In this document: positions 35,985 to 48,957 of the stretch, piece by piece
How the letters are laid out: the number at the start of each line of letters is the position of its first letter
How positions within the stretch are numbered: the stretch's first letter is position 1
Source: Brachypodium distachyon
Taxonomy: Eukaryota; Streptophyta; Magnoliopsida; Poales; Poaceae
Length of the DNA stretch: 64,000 nt
NCBI RefSeq assembly: GCF_000005505.3
Contig: NC_016135.3
Location: 20,678,613-20,742,612, forward strand
Reading direction: 5' to 3'
The notes under the pieces: model-generated
Told to the model about the DNA's origin: nothing
The model's input: the letters and a program-made list of their open reading frames with translations, nothing else
Database searches by the model: none
Translations under genes and position numbers: made by a program

Positions 35985-36159
35985 CTCCTCACCCCTCACC
36001 CTCTACTCCTCCGTTGTCCCCCGATCTTGAGGCGACGAGGTGGACTAGGAACCGAGGTCGCAGGGCTAGTGTGGGAGGCCGGTGGTGAGAGGCGGGTAGA
36101 TCACGCGTCCGCTCCGACGCCCGAGAGGAGGACGCAACGGTGGACGGAAGGGGGAAAGA

Positions 36160-36400
36160 AGAGCACGCGGGGCTATTCGGTAATTCCGACAAACCTTGGG
36201 GAGGACGATGCTGCCGCATGCCATGATGTCGTGGGCCTCTTTGTATGGCCCCATGCACTGCTGGAAGAAGGCTTGGAACTTGCCGCCCCAGAAGGCTAGG
36301 AAGAATTGGGCTCTGGCTCTGCCAACTGCCGCTCCTGAGTTCCTGGTTGCGTGTGAAATCATGGTAACAGTTTGATACATTACGGTAACAGTTTGAATAT
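36160..36400 (-). pseudogene. Possible gene or transposon fragment of unknown family
   Basis: A minus-strand frame reads ARAQFFLAFWGGKFQAFFQQ then CMGPYKEAHDIMACGSIVLP. It looks protein-like in composition but I do not recognise it. It lies directly upstream of CKB, in or near its promoter. Confidence 0.25.
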
Positions 36401-36404
36401 GCAA

Positions 36405-37827
36405 AATTATTGGTAGGAGTAATTTAAGTGATTTTAAATCGATGAAATCATGGAGCTAATTTGTAATTAATTAATTATTGATTTATTTCTACAATTGATT
36501 GAAAAATTCATTAGTTGCGATATGAAACCAGTGTGTTGGTTTTCTATTTAATTGATTTCCATAAATAGCTCAATGCCACTGGTGGACAGTTAAAAGTGTT
36601 GTGCGACATGCATCATTATAGCGATGTGTGACACTAAATTCAAATTTAAACTGGTTGGATGGCTGACTTTTGAATCTGACACAACTAGTACGTTTAATAT
36701 TAGAATCTTTATCTTTATTTTCAACAACGGGGGTACGTCACCACTATACCACGAAATTCTTTTATGACGATTGTTGATTTGGTACAACTTATTGTGAGAA
36801 ACAGTGAGAACGAATATGGATCATAGATTAAAATAATAGACAACAATATGATAATCTTTTCAAAACTTTACTCATAGTACAAAAGACTCAATCGTGCTTC
36901 GTCATAAAAGAATTTTTAGCATTTTTTATACCGATTGTTAAATGGAGGTAAACGTTCTAGCATATGGACTGTATTACCTAAATAGTAGGTAATACTATAA
37001 CAATATCTTTATGCATATGTTTTTAGTTTTTTCTTTGTCAATAGGTTTTTGCTTGCAGGAGAGGCATGAGCATCCCATTTAAATTGGAGTTGTAGTCTTC
37101 GGTTTCGACATCTATTGCACATGACATGATCTTTTTTTCATACAACCCAACATATAAATTGTTGAATATGCCATTATAAAGAGTAAATCAAGAAACCCAT
37201 ATTTATCGAAGTTCGGTATAAGAAAAACCACATTTTTGGAAAAATTCACTTAACACAACTTGTGCTAACCATTCTCAAGAGAAACCCATAAATTCACAAT
37301 TTAGATGGTTAACCGAACATATGACCATTGGTCCCACACGCCAACATCTCTACCTAAAGTAACCCCCTTCTTTTTTGCTTCCCTAGCCAGCAATTTAACC
37401 CTGGTTTAGGCTCGGTACCAAACATGCCCCACGACTGTCTATCATAAGTCAAGTGTATAATTGTTAGATGCGTCTGCAAGACACACTCATTAGGTGTGAC
37501 TTAGAATCGCAACATGAGCATCAGTGTAGTTGGAAGCAATATGAGGAAGATCTCAAAATAATTTCAGGCATACACCCTTAGATGAATGATTTTATGGAAA
37601 AACGACACAGTTGTGAACCGTGAAAAAACTGGTCGGTTGGACCGAGGTGTGGATCAGACCGCTTGAAAACTGAGTTATCTTGGGTTCTAGACACTGACTA
37701 CTGGAGGCCCGTCAGTCGGATATGGTGTTAGTTTGCTATAATGCAAAAGTATAGGTTTTTGACACATTAGTACAAAAGTTGTTGCTAAGCGATTTTTTTC
37801 TGAAAAGTCGTGATTTTCTAATACTAA
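36405..37827. other. AT-rich intergenic region between CKB and the hnRNP gene
   Basis: No gene seen. An inverted repeat, GAAATTCTTTTATGACGA (36751-36768) versus TCGTCATAAAAGAATTT (36898-36914), spaces about 165 bp and looks like a small MITE. The rest is featureless. Confidence 0.4.
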
Positions 37828-38563
37828 GGGTGTGTTCGGTAGTGGCCTAGCTTCCAGCTTCCAAAAAATTCATCCTGGAGCAGTGCCGAACACAAAAACT
37901 CCGCGAAGCTGGATCCAAGAAGCTAGCCCAATTCTCTGTAAAAAAAATTGGAGCACGTCTTTTGGAGATTCCTAGATTTGAAAAACGTGGAGCAGTGTGA
38001 AATTACGCCCGTATTGCCACCGCCTAGTGAAAAAACGGTTCGTTTCTCCTCCTCTTCCCGATATCTTTTCTTTCTCGACCCCTTCCTCCGTCTCTCTCCG
38101 CCCGATCTCCTTCTCGTTCACACCCAGCCCCCGATCCCCTTTTGCTGTGCCGGCCGAGCCTCCTCCTTCTCCTCCCACGTTTGCCGGCGTCCTCCTCCTT
38201 CCCCTTCTCCAATGAAGCGTTCGTTCTAACCAGATCCGCCCCTGCCTCGACCTCGTACGGCCGCCTCCGCCGCCAATCCAGACCTCCCTGCGTCAAGCAT
38301 GAGTTCGCTATCCGGTGGCCTCCTCCCAGTTCTTCAGTGGCCTCCTCTCCCGAGCTCGTCGTCCTCTTGCACCGGTTTCCAGCGCCGAACAGAAGTCCTC
38401 TCCCCTGTTCTTCGATGGGCAAGCTAGCTAGCCTAGTGAGAATTCGGCCCAGCAGAACTCATAGCAGCGCCGACCGTTCTGTGTTCCGCGATCGGGACGT
38501 TAGAGTCGTGTGGGAAGCTGGATCGACGGAGTTTCGAAAAGCCAGACTGTTACCGAACAAGTC
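37828..38563. mobile_element. PIF/Harbinger- or hAT-like non-autonomous element
   Basis: The left end GGGTGTGTTCGGTA (37828) is matched by the right end TACCGAACAAGTC (ending 38563) in inverted orientation, with mismatches. TAA lies on both sides (37825-37827 and 38564-38566). Subterminal GGAAGCTGGAT-type repeats support this. The interior is GC/CT-rich and gene-promoter-like. A 3 bp TAA target site fits PIF/Harbinger; the family is inferred. Confidence 0.5.
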
Positions 38564-39104
38564 TAACCTTCCAAAAGTAAGGATTCCTGGTTAAGCTGAG
38601 ACGCAAGAATCAGTGAGATGTGATCAAATTTCGGCAAATGTCTGGAAAGCTGGCGCAGCAGGAAAATCTGTGTGCACCGACCTAATTATACGTCGCCAAG
38701 AAAACGAATTCCACCCGAAAAGACCAAGCGCCCTCTACTGCGCAGGACGCGGTCAGCGGCCTCTGCCGGATGGTTAACCCGTAATTACATCCAGTCCCAT
38801 CGTCCAGATTGCAGAATACGATTCGACCCACCAGGGTGAAGGCCGAACCAACGATACCTAGGCCGCCCGGGTCTCCGTGACCGTGCTGGCTCTTCTCCGC
38901 GACCTAAAGGCCGCAGCTTTTCGTCTCCAGCTCTCGCTAGGGTTTCGGTTCCCGAATTCGATCTTCCGCCAGGGCACGAGGTACGCACGCCCACGGATTT
39001 CGACCTTTCTGCCCCCATCCGACTTGCCGCCTGTTTCTGTCTAATCTGTGTTTTCTTGTGTTGATTTCTAGCCGGTGTTTTCTGGTTTTGTTCTGACCTG
39101 GGAG

Positions 39105-42100
39105 ATGCCGCCGAAGTCGGCTAGGAGGGGTGGCGCCGCGGCCGCGAGGAAAGGTCCCGGAACAAGGACCAGGGCGGCGAAGGCCCAGCTTGCCGTGGAG
39201 GAGGCGGTGCCCGTCGAGGAGGCGACCGTAGAGGAGGTGAAGGCCGCGGAGGAGGCTCCCAAGGTGGAGGAGCAAAAGCAGCAGCCTTCGCCGCCACAGC
39301 AACAGCCCACTGCTGAGGAGAAGCCTCCGCCGAATGCCACAGAGAACGGGGCAAGCCGTGCTGAAGGTATTGCGCTGTGCCTCTGTTTATACACTTATTT
39401 TCTGCGATCTGTTATATGGCTGGAGGAAGCCCTGATTTGGTGCATCTGTTTGTCGGTGCAACAATCTCCCATTTGTTTTGTGTAAATATATGCGACGCAG
39501 TTTTTTCATCACTACCGATGATAAGCAACTAAGCATGGGTTGATTGGTATTGCGCATATTGGATTTACTGGATCCGTTAATACTTTCACCAAGTAGTGTT
39601 TTTTTATTAGTTTCGTTTTATTTGTTGGCTGAGCTTTCATGGCATTTTGTTTTACAACAGCCACCCTGGATTTTGCTTATTTACCGTGAATTACTCCCTT
39701 AGCAAAGCATAGAAGAAAACATGGTTTGTTGCAACTTACTGTATTTTTACAACAATGTGTGGCCACTTCATTAGCTTATATAGATGGAGTTTGAGGTCTA
39801 TGTATCTTATGTTTCCTTCTTTTTTAGATGACGGAACTGTTGTGAAAGAAACAGATGAAGAGGATGACAAAGGTGAACGACTGGAGTTCGAGGATGAGCC
39901 AGAGTATGAAGAGGAGGCTGCTGTGGACTATGATGAAAAGGAGGAGCAGTATGAGGAGCAATATGAAGAAGGTGATGAAGTGTTTGAGTATACGGAAGAT
40001 GTGGTTGAAGAGGAGACTGATATGGTCGATGAGGAACTGGATGAAGGTGGGGATGACGGGGAGGGTGAGGAATATGAAAATGCTGATGAAGATCATAACG
40101 TGGATGTGGATGATGATGACCATCGTGAAATGGTTAAAGCAAATCGAAAGCGGAAGGAGTTTGAAGTTTTTGTTGGCGGGCTAGATAAAGATGCAACAGA
40201 AAGTGACCTTCGGAAAGTTTTTAGTGAAGTTGGTGAGATCTCTGAAGTTCGTCTGATGATGAACCCTGTTACAAAGAAGAACAAAGGCTTTGCTTTCCTA
40301 CGATATGCGACAGTGGAGCAAGCAAGGCGTGCTGTCTCAGATTTAAAGAATCCACTGGTTGGTGTTAATAATACCTGAATATTTTTGTTTATAGTATATT
40401 TTTTATTACAAGTAACATAATCATTATTTTTATGTTGTAGGTGCGAGGGAAACAATGTGGGGTTGCTCCTAGTCATGATAACGATACACTTTTCGTTGGC
40501 AATATCTGCAAGACATGGACAAAAGAGCATGTATGATCCATAAACTCTTTTTCTTGATGTTATTTTGTCTTCTTTCTGGTGGAAGGCATAACATGTTTTT
40601 GAATTTACAGCTGAAGGATAAATTGAAGAGCTATGAGGTTGAGAATTTTGATGATTTAATATTGGTTGAGGATAGCAATAATCCAGGGATGAATCGTGGG
40701 TATGCTTTGCTAGAGTTCTCTACGCGTCCTGAAGCTATGGATGCTTTCAGGCGATTGCAGAAGAGGGATGCAGTCTTTGGAGTTGATCGCAGTGCAAAGG
40801 TTTCTTTTGCCGATTCCTACCCTGAAGTTGATGATGAAATGATGGCACAGGTAAGCGCTTGTTTTGTACAGTAAATTTAAGTGACTTTGTCGAGGTAAAA
40901 TATTTAATATTGCTTGCCATTCAGTCAATTCACTTCAGCAGCTGTTATTAATTTCTATGTTTCTGGTGTTGTTTCCTGTGTATGGTCCAAATATGCAAAA
41001 AAAACTGTTGAATCCTCATTTTGGTTTTATGGTTCAGGTGAGAACTATATTTCTTGATGGCCTCCCTCCCTCATGGGATGAAGATCGTGTAAAGAAGTAC
41101 CTTAAAAAGTATGGAGCTATTGAGAAAGTTGAACTTGCTCGAAACATGCCTGCAGCGAAGAGAAAAGATTTTGGGTTTGTTACTTTTGATACACATGATA
41201 ATGCTGTTGCATGCGTTGATGGGATAACTAGTTCCGAGATTGGTGAAGGTGATAGCAAGGTCTGTTTCCCAACTTGAGTTTACTTCACCATCCTAACTGA
41301 TTTATATCATATATTCCTCTGTTGGACAACACATCAATTTGCCATGTAATTCCTTGCAATGACTATTATTTTGTGGTTCAGGCAAAAGTGAGAGCCAGAC
41401 TGTCAAGACCACTGCAGAGACCTCCTAGAATGAAGCATGGATTAAGAGGAAATTTTAGGATTGGGCAAGGTGCTCCTCGAGGTGGTCGCTTTTCATACGC
41501 TCGACCTCTTCCGCCACGCCGTCCTTTACCACGTTTTGTACGACCTGATGTTAGTCGGTTATCACCCATCAGGGGCCGCCCACTGAAGAGGCCAATAGAT
41601 ATTAGAGATAGACGCCCTGTTATGTCAGTACCGGACAGAGTTAGGCGTTTGCCTCCTCCAGAGAGATCCTATGATAGAAGACCCCCAGGTGCACAGATGG
41701 CTGGTTATCCATTTTTGCTTTTATGGTAAACCACTATGCTGTCTCAATTTTTCTCATACTTCATCTGTGCACAGCTCCTGTTTACCCAAAGAGAAGTCCA
41801 AGGAGAGAATATGGAAGGCGTGATGACCTTCCTCCGCCAAGGAGCAGGGCTACCTTTGCTGACTACAGTCCAAGAGTTCCAGTGGATAGGCGCCACTCTT
41901 ATAGGGATGACTATTCACCCCGTGGATCAGCTTACTCAGATTTAGGTCCACGTAGCGCTCCCCGTATTTCTGACAGGAGAGCATATGCTGATGACGGTTA
42001 TGGAGGGAAGATCGACCGACCTTTACCAACCTATAGGGAGGGCCGTGGCCGTGATTATGATACAATGGCTGGTTCAAAACGCTCCTATGCTGAGATGGTG

Positions 42101-42901
42101 AGGGTAGTTTACTTATTTGATTTTTCATTGTTTGCAAAATGCACTTCCAGTTTATTCCTCAATTGATCTAATTATTGTTAATAATGTTATGCAAGGATGA
42201 TGTGCCTCCTCGATATCACGATGTTAGTGTCCGTCAGTCCAAGGCACGCTTAGACTATGATGTTGGTGGCAGCAATGCTCGGTATGCTGATGCATATACT
42301 GAGAGGTTGGTGCACATTTGATCGCACTAAGTCTATTTTATGTTTGATTTTTAAGTTCATGTTCTTACACATGCTCATCCTTGAAGGCTTGGACGATCCC
42401 ATGCGGGATACAGTACCAGCCGATCTGTCTCTGGTCATGATTCTGTGTATAGCAGTAGCCGCCATGGTATGAGTTATGGAGGTATACTTTTTAAGGCTCT
42501 GCTATTTGTCATGGTACCTTTGATCGTCACTTATAATTTTAACTCTGATGTCGTCTTGCATTTCATCTTTCCAGGTTCTGCGAGCAGTGGGGATCCTGGT
42601 GGAATGTATTCTTCAAATTTCAGTGCTGACTACATGCCTCGTGGATCTGATGTAAGTCCTCAAGTCTTGATAGAATTTGATGGTCAAAATGTCACCTTGT
42701 AGACAGAAGAAAACAGTTTGCATCTTGGCAGTACAATTTATTTAAAATTACCAAGCCGTTTATCATGTGATTTCTGCTAATGTATTCAAGTTTCTGTTTG
42801 GGCAGGTTGGTGGAAATTCATACTCATCGCTTTACTCAGGCCGTAGTACGGGCAGCAGCGGTGGTTATTTTGGGGGCAGCGGTTCTAGTTCGTATTACTA
42901 A
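39105..42901 (+). CDS. hnRNP Q/R-like RNA-binding protein with three RRMs (LIF2-type)
   Basis: Nuclear RNA-binding protein of the hnRNP Q / plant LIF2 family. Exons: 39105-39366, 39828-40357, 40441-40530, 40611-40850, 41038-41259, 41382-41688, 41775-42097, 42196-42305, 42387-42481, 42575-42651, 42806-42901; 2352 nt, 783 aa, all phases consistent. The N-terminus is Lys/Ala-rich, then a long Glu/Asp domain (about 90-190). RRM1 (about 199-275) has EVFVGGL and NKGFAFLRY; RRM2 (about 279-360) has TLFVGNI and NRGYALLEF; RRM3 (about 376-448) has IFLDGL and DFGFVTF. The C-terminus is Arg/Pro/Gly/Tyr-rich, ending GGYFGGSGSSSYY. A 5'-UTR intron (38982-39071) is likely. Related proteins in Arabidopsis act in chromatin and RNA regulation; the role here is inferred from the family. 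Confidence 0.93.
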
Positions 42902-43690
42902 GGTGCAAACTCAATCAGTTCCAATTTTCCTTTAGTTTAATTGCATTGCACATAAATTTTGTTCACCATTTTTGTCATCCTAATCATCACCATCATCGCT
43001 AATTGCTCACATCGAAGATGGCAAATGTTTTCCCTTGTCAAACATGGGATACCCTCCGTGATCAACCACAAATTGTTTAATGATACAGTTTTGGCATCCT
43101 ATCGTCTTTGTGGAGCAGATTTGGCACCACAGGAGGTTGGTGTAGGCTGTGGATTGTATGGAGCTCCTTATTATAAGGCCTACAGATGTGGACAAGTAGC
43201 AGGTGCCTAGAGATCTGGACAGGTGGCAAGTGTTAGCAATCAAATAACACATTTTCGAAGGAGCCAGAAACATCAAGTTGGTTGAAGCAGTAGTCTTGTG
43301 GATGTTCTGGCATGTTTATTTATGTAAGGCTTTGCTTTAGTTGGTCAAGAGTTATGAACAATAGCCAGCTATGGTGTGTTGACATGTTTACTTCCAGTGT
43401 TTCTATAACATTGTTGAGAGGTATGGAGTGTTTCAATAAGTATTCTTTGAGGTCATTCCTGCAATGCAAGGTGTCTTGGAGATTCCATCTTGTGATGTGC
43501 TGGTTGTCGGCGGAAGATCAGACTTACAAATGAAGCCTTAGAAGTGGGCGCTTCGTGTAAGGCTGTTACTTCTGAAACCGTTGGTTCACAGCATGATGCG
43601 CCCGTTCTTTATTGGATCATAATTTGCTGCCTGAATGAAAGCTGATTGGTCAGAATGAAATTTTGGATTCGTTATTTATTAAACTGCAGT
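42902..43690 (+). other. Probable 3' region of the hnRNP gene
   Basis: No coding frame. The sequence is consistent with a long 3' UTR, possibly spliced, but no poly(A) site was pinned down. Confidence 0.3.
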
Positions 43691-44078
43691 ACGGATTAAA
43701 TTGGATTTGGTAGCCAAATTTGGGGAGAAACCATTTAAATGGCCCAAGTAGTTCTTTCTCAAGATAACACAACTCACAGCTACAGGACTCTTCATAGAGT
43801 AAATGGCACCAGGTAAACCTAACAAGCACTGTTCAACATTGAGCGCCATGGTGTACTCACCGTTAATGAAGTATCTCAGAATACTGCATGGAGCATGGAT
43901 CAATATACATCTTTGAGTCAAATGTCTGTTCGATGGTTGGAAGTTTTGAAGAACTTTTGCTGGAAGCATTGTTCACTAACTAACTAAGCTGCAGTGGTCT
44001 GTCCGAGTTCTTTTAATTCTCTATGACATAATCTAGGTTATGTATGGTAGGATTAGCCTACCGTGCATTAGATTTGTT

Positions 44079-44119
44079 GGGTGGGAGGGGGTGGGGGTGG
44101 GGGCGTGGGGGGGGGGGGT
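44079..44119 (+). other. G-quadruplex-capable G tract
   Basis: GGGTGGGAGGGGGTGGGGGTGGGGGCG followed by a run of about 12 G. There are more than four G runs of three or longer with loops of one to three nt, the standard pattern for an intramolecular G-quadruplex. Confidence 0.8.
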
Positions 44120-44910
44120 AAAAGAACAGAATTTCTGATATTGAAGTTCCTTCTTTGCAACGACTATTTATAAGCAAATGATATTGTAGACCAGTAAGAG
44201 GTTCTACATCATCAAGTTTAGAAACAACATACACTGCTGACATATTATCTTTTGGGAATAGCTGCTGTCATGTGGTAACTCTACAAAGAAGTAGGTCAAA
44301 GAGATGGGTTAAGAATACAAGTATACAGGTTACAGTGAGCTGCAAATGAGCCTAATCAAACTTATTATTATTGCAATCCTTTCTGTGCTGTTACAACGGG
44401 ATGTTGTAAGTCACCTGCATTAACTGGGAATTAGTTGGTTGATTGAACAAGTGAAATTAACCACTATTGGATCTGGAGGTCAAGTGATGGATTGTTGGTT
44501 TGGATGCTGTTGGAGAGGGTGCTTTGGTGTGCAGTCTCTTTTCTGAGGCAGGCTTTGGCAGTCTTCAGAAACAAAGCATTGTTTCTTACTGAGCTCTTTG
44601 TCAGCTATCATCTAGTGTTTAATATTTGTTGGAGTAGGGTTCCTTGAGTGAAATCGACATTATGTTATCAGATATTAGTAAACAGCATTTGATCACCAAT
44701 AGTGCATAAAAAGGTTTACACTATTGAGCAAAATGGGAGGGTGACAGTGAATTCTGGGACAGGGATTGTAAGTGGGAGGGAATCAGCACCAGTTGGTTGG
44801 TTTGGTGCTTATGGTGAAAAAGAAGGGGAATGAAGGGAAGGGCGGTTAATTTTTAGGACAAAGATAGAACATGGAAAAGCTTGGCTATCAGTTTTCATGT
44901 GCCCATTTTT

Positions 44911-45045
44911 CCTCTAACAGCAAGCGTAAAAGCTTGGTCTGAGTTTTGAAACAATTTTCTTTTAACAGCAAGCACGAAAGCTTGGTCTAAGTTTTGAAGC
45001 ATTTGTCTTCTAACAGCAAGCATCAAAAGCTTTTTCTAAGTTTTA
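44911..45045. repeat. Three-copy tandem repeat, 48 bp period
   Basis: TCTAACAGCAAGC...AAGCTT...TAAGTTTTGAA recurs at about 44913, 44961 and 45009 with moderate divergence. No function is apparent. Confidence 0.75.
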
Positions 45046-46976
45046 AATTAGGGATTCTGGAATTGAAGATCTTTCTTCTCTACTGCTGGAGCAAACAGTA
45101 AAATGAACCATACAGTTAGGTCCATCTGTTTTTTTGTACAAAAATATTATACTTGAGGACCATGACCATGAGCAGTCAAAATGTATTTTCTGGATGTTAA
45201 TAACTTATCAGTTAATGACAAATGTTTAATACATCTATCATTGAAATCCCATGCCTACTCTTGTAGTTCTGAGTACTTGAGTTATCTTAGTACAGTATCA
45301 ATTACAATTTCTAGTTGTTTGCCCATGTTTGTGGGTCCATCTGTTAGTGATTAAAATTAATTAACATTAGTGCACTATCTATCTTTGGAATGTAAGCCCA
45401 AACCTGCAATTTTGACCATTTGATTTATCTTAGTAGTTAGCACAATCTCCTTTGCTATCGTCTAGTTGTCTCAAAAAGTTTTTTGTGATGATACTGCATT
45501 TCCTTGTCTTGTTGCTTAACTATCTATCTTGCATTCCTTTTAATTCTATTCTAATAACTTTTTAGCCGAGTGCAGCATAACGTTTATTCTGAGTCGAACG
45601 TTGTACTAATATATCTCAAATATTGTTCTCTTCTTTTCACGCTGCCCGAGCACGATCCAAAAATTGTTGGAAGCATTGCTGCTTCTATTGGCTGTGCTTC
45701 CCAGAAGAGCTTGAGCGTAGAATAGGTGAGATGCAATTGTGCAAGAGCTGTGTAGCTACACGGGGCTTGCTGTAGCCACTGTGTACCGCAGTTTGGTGAA
45801 CTGCTTTGTGTGGTAATTCTGCTACTGACTGTCTGCCTGATCTTTTGTTCTTTTTGGATCGCTTGTAAAAGAACGGAAACACCTATGTACAGAGCTGTTG
45901 AGAATTCATAAGCTGTGCGGTTGTTGTGATGATGCATGATCTGTGATCCTAATGTTGCTTGCTGTGAACTTGTTTATTTTCGTATCCTGTTTTCCGTTAT
46001 TATCCTGTGGCGTTTGTCATGGCATTGATCATGCTGCGGGTTAGGTTGGTCTTTGTTTTGAATCTGCTGTTTTGGTCGATTGCTCTCTTGTCTGGTATGC
46101 TTCAGGCACATGAGAAGCACTGGTAAATTTGTGCGCATAGTGCACGCCTTACCGAGTTCTCCGTTACCTTTGTTTTTACCAAAATCATACTGTCTGGGAC
46201 CGCTGGAGCCTGGATCTTCCACACGCAGCCAGGCATGGCGGCGGAACGATGGTGCCGATGCGGCCGGAATTGCAGCGCGTAAACCATCAGAGTCCCGGAA
46301 ACACTCGGGCAGGCGGGTTCCAGACTTGCAACGTCCACCCTGCCGTCTGCCATCACGGATTCACGGCGCAACAATTGACGTGCGACCCCGCCAACCAAAC
46401 TCGCACGCCACCCGAGCCGAGCCCATGCCGACCGGCCTCAGGCGTGAACACACAGGCCACAACGTCTCTATCTCTCCCCGCCCCGTCGTATTACATCACC
46501 GGACCGTGCCCCGTTGCCGTCACAAAGTTGACGCGCCGCCCCTGCTCGTCGCATGTGTTTCCGTAGGCGGTGGGTTCGAGTCCCTCAACACGGCGCGTCG
46601 GCGGCCCCTATCTAGCATCTTCCGTGTGCCGCCGCGCGCGGCAAACTGCACGCCTTCACGGCCGCCGCACCCCTTCCCCCTCTTGCCAAACAAACCCAAT
46701 TGTTTATTCATCTTATTAAAATCATTAATCTTCACGACGAATTTTTCTTCCCTGCGACGGGGGGCGCTTGATGGTCGACATCCGACGGCCCACGGAAAAG
46801 GGCAAACGCGAAATTTTTTACGCCCTGCCCGGCTGCTGCTACGCTACGGCCGCGGGGTCAAGGTGGGCGCCGCCGCCGCCTGCCGCCCACCGCCGCCCGC
46901 GTGCGCCCACCGCCTAAAGGACTCTCTCCTCCTCCATTATAACCCCCCGCACCGGGCCCTCCGCCACCACCTCGCC

Positions 46977-47573
46977 ATGACGACTTCCCCTCCTTCTCCC
47001 ACAACCAACGCGATGATGCCCTCCGCCCGCCGCGTGCCGCCCCCGTGCTGGACCCCCGACGAGACCCTCGCGCTCGCCCGCGCCTACACCGCGCGCCGCC
47101 TCGCCGTCGGCCGCGCCCACCTCGCCTCCGCCGACTGGGCCGCCGTCGCCGCCGAGGCCACCCCCTCCAAGACCGCCAGGCAGTGCCGCCACAAGATCGA
47201 GAAGCTCCGCCGCCGCCTCCGCTCCAAGCGCCGCCGCCCCTTCCCGCTCCTCGACGGCATAGATCTGCTCGACGACCCTTCCCCGTCGCCCTCCCACTCC
47301 CGCTCCCAATCCCCGTCCCCGCCGCCACCGGCTTCCCCGCCTCCTCCCTCCGCCTCCCCGCCTAAGAAGAGGAAACGGCCCGATGCCGCGGAGAGCGACG
47401 TGGTCAAGGCGCTGAAGGCGATCGGAGAGGGGTTCGTGCGCGCGGAGCTGAGGAGGATGGAGGCGGCGAGAGAGACGCAGCGGATGCGCATGGAGATGGC
47501 GCTGCGACACCTCGACGCCCAGCGGCAGCTCGTGGACGGCCTTGTTGGCCGCATCGTCGACGCGCTGGAATGA
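46977..47573 (+). CDS. Trihelix / Myb-SANT-like transcription factor
   Basis: Single-exon gene of 198 aa, probably a nuclear DNA-binding protein. Residues about 22-80 form a trihelix-type SANT domain with the regularly spaced tryptophans CWTPDETLALARAY and DWAAVAAEA, then the third-helix motif KTARQCRHKIEKLRRRLRS. A Pro/Ser linker and the basic PPKKRKRP nuclear-localisation motif follow. A C-terminal helix (SDVVKALKAIGEGFVRAE to QRQLVDGLVGRIVDALE) resembles the coiled coil of ASIL/trihelix family members. The open frame extends upstream of the ATG, but composition changes and no conserved sequence is seen there, so the ATG at 46977 is preferred. Codon use is extremely GC-rich (C or G at nearly all third positions), as is common in grass genes. 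Confidence 0.85.
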   Translation: MTTSPPSPTTNAMMPSARRVPPPCWTPDETLALARAYTARRLAVGRAHLASADWAAVAAEATPSKTARQCRHKIEKLRRRLRSKRRRPFPLLDGIDLLDDPSPSPSHSRSQSPSPPPPASPPPPSASPPKKRKRPDAAESDVVKALKAIGEGFVRAELRRMEAARETQRMRMEMALRHLDAQRQLVDGLVGRIVDALE

Positions 47574-48834
47574 AACGGTGGCACAAAGGTGTTCCCCCCC
47601 TTTCAAGATCTATTGCTTTGTTAGAGCTGTTCATATGTACCTGTAATTGGATCATGGATGTCTGATCATGCAGTTGTAGGCGCCTAGTGAGCTTTTACTG
47701 TCTTGTATAGTTGGGTCGCTAAGAGGGAAGCACTTCCTATGGAAAAGAGCTACTAGTTATGTTGCGTTTGCATGTCTCAAAGTTCAATTTGTTTGCATTT
47801 ATATTATGAGGAAGGTAACATGCTTATACAAGATATAAACTGTACAACATGGAATTGTTGATACTATGTTTGTTCCAGATACAATTTCTGACTACGTATA
47901 GTACCCATATGTTCCTTCCCCTTTGGCTGCAAATATATACAAAGCACTAACAGCAAAAATGGGTATGCAACAAAAAGAATTGCTCTGGACATATTGCTAT
48001 TGTCGAGCTTTGAGGTTAGTTGGAAACCTATCAAAATAAATAGGAGTATGTCAGAGGTGTTTTGCTAGTTAATATGGTTGGTTTACTATAAACTTTAACT
48101 GAAGTGCATTTTTTTGGTTATGCAATATCTAAAATCAATTTATCCTAGCTAATTTTGTTTTATTTGAGCCGTTAGTTGGCTCAACTATTTACTCCACACA
48201 CTAATAACTGAATAAAATTCATGATACCTATGCAACTTTAAAGTTCATGCTTCAATTGTTCTTAGTACAGTTCAGTAGTTAAAACAAATCATAGTAGAAT
48301 TATTTACTCTTGATTAATGATTTTGGCATTTGTGAATGCACGTGATATGTCTAATTTTTTTTTAATTTGGTCAAAAAGTACATTCTATGTTTAAATCTAG
48401 CTTATTTGGCACACAACCTTTCTGAAATTAAAGCTGGAATATACTGGAATAGCCAAAATGCTCTACTTTTTCAATTAACTTGGGTTTTGGTCAGTCTTTT
48501 TTAACCCCTGGTTTGCCACCTTAGGGTTTTACTTCACAGCCTCACATGTTGAGCTAACCTAAACTTTGTTGTGCCAATGTGTGCTTCATCTTATGGCCCC
48601 CTTTTTAGTCAGTCCAGGCTGAATAGCATCTTAGTAATGCATACTTTATGGCTGTGTGGATCTCAATGTGCGGCATAGTTAGTTGGGCTATGGGCACGGG
48701 AAAAACTTGTATCCTGCTGCTTTATTTTTCTATGACGAATGCCCTATATATCTTCCAAGGTTGTTGATTCTCTATGTGGTCAGCCTCGTGAGCAGATATG
48801 GATAAGAAGGCAATAGGGATGTTCAAAATTCATA

Positions 48835-48957
48835 CTCCTCTGTCCAACAAAGGATGTCTCAACTTTGACTAAATTTGAATGCATCTATACACTAAGTCAT
48901 GTCTAGATACATCCAAATTTTGACAAACTTGAGACATCTTTTGTTGGATGGAGGGAG
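48835..48957. repeat. Stowaway MITE
   Basis: 123 bp, CTCCTCTGTCCAACAAAGGATGTCTCAA ... TTGAGACATCTTTTGTTGGATGGAGGGAG, with TA on both sides. The arms are about 45 bp. Confidence 0.9.

Larger units (their letters stand above)
43691..46930. other. Intergenic region before the trihelix gene
   Basis: No gene was recognised. It contains a G-rich tract (44079-44119), a three-copy 48 bp tandem repeat (44911-45045) and, in 46150-46930, GC-rich promoter-like sequence. Confidence 0.4.

Noticed and set aside
46503..46600. tRNA-like 3' half (GGTGGGTTCGAGTCCC...)
   Set aside because: T-arm resemblance only; no D arm or anticodon arm and acceptor pairing fails at two positions.
46080..46976. Upstream extension of the trihelix open frame (about 300 codons)
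   Set aside because: No stop codons but no conserved sequence; composition like GC-rich promoter; conserved SANT region starts after the ATG at 46977.
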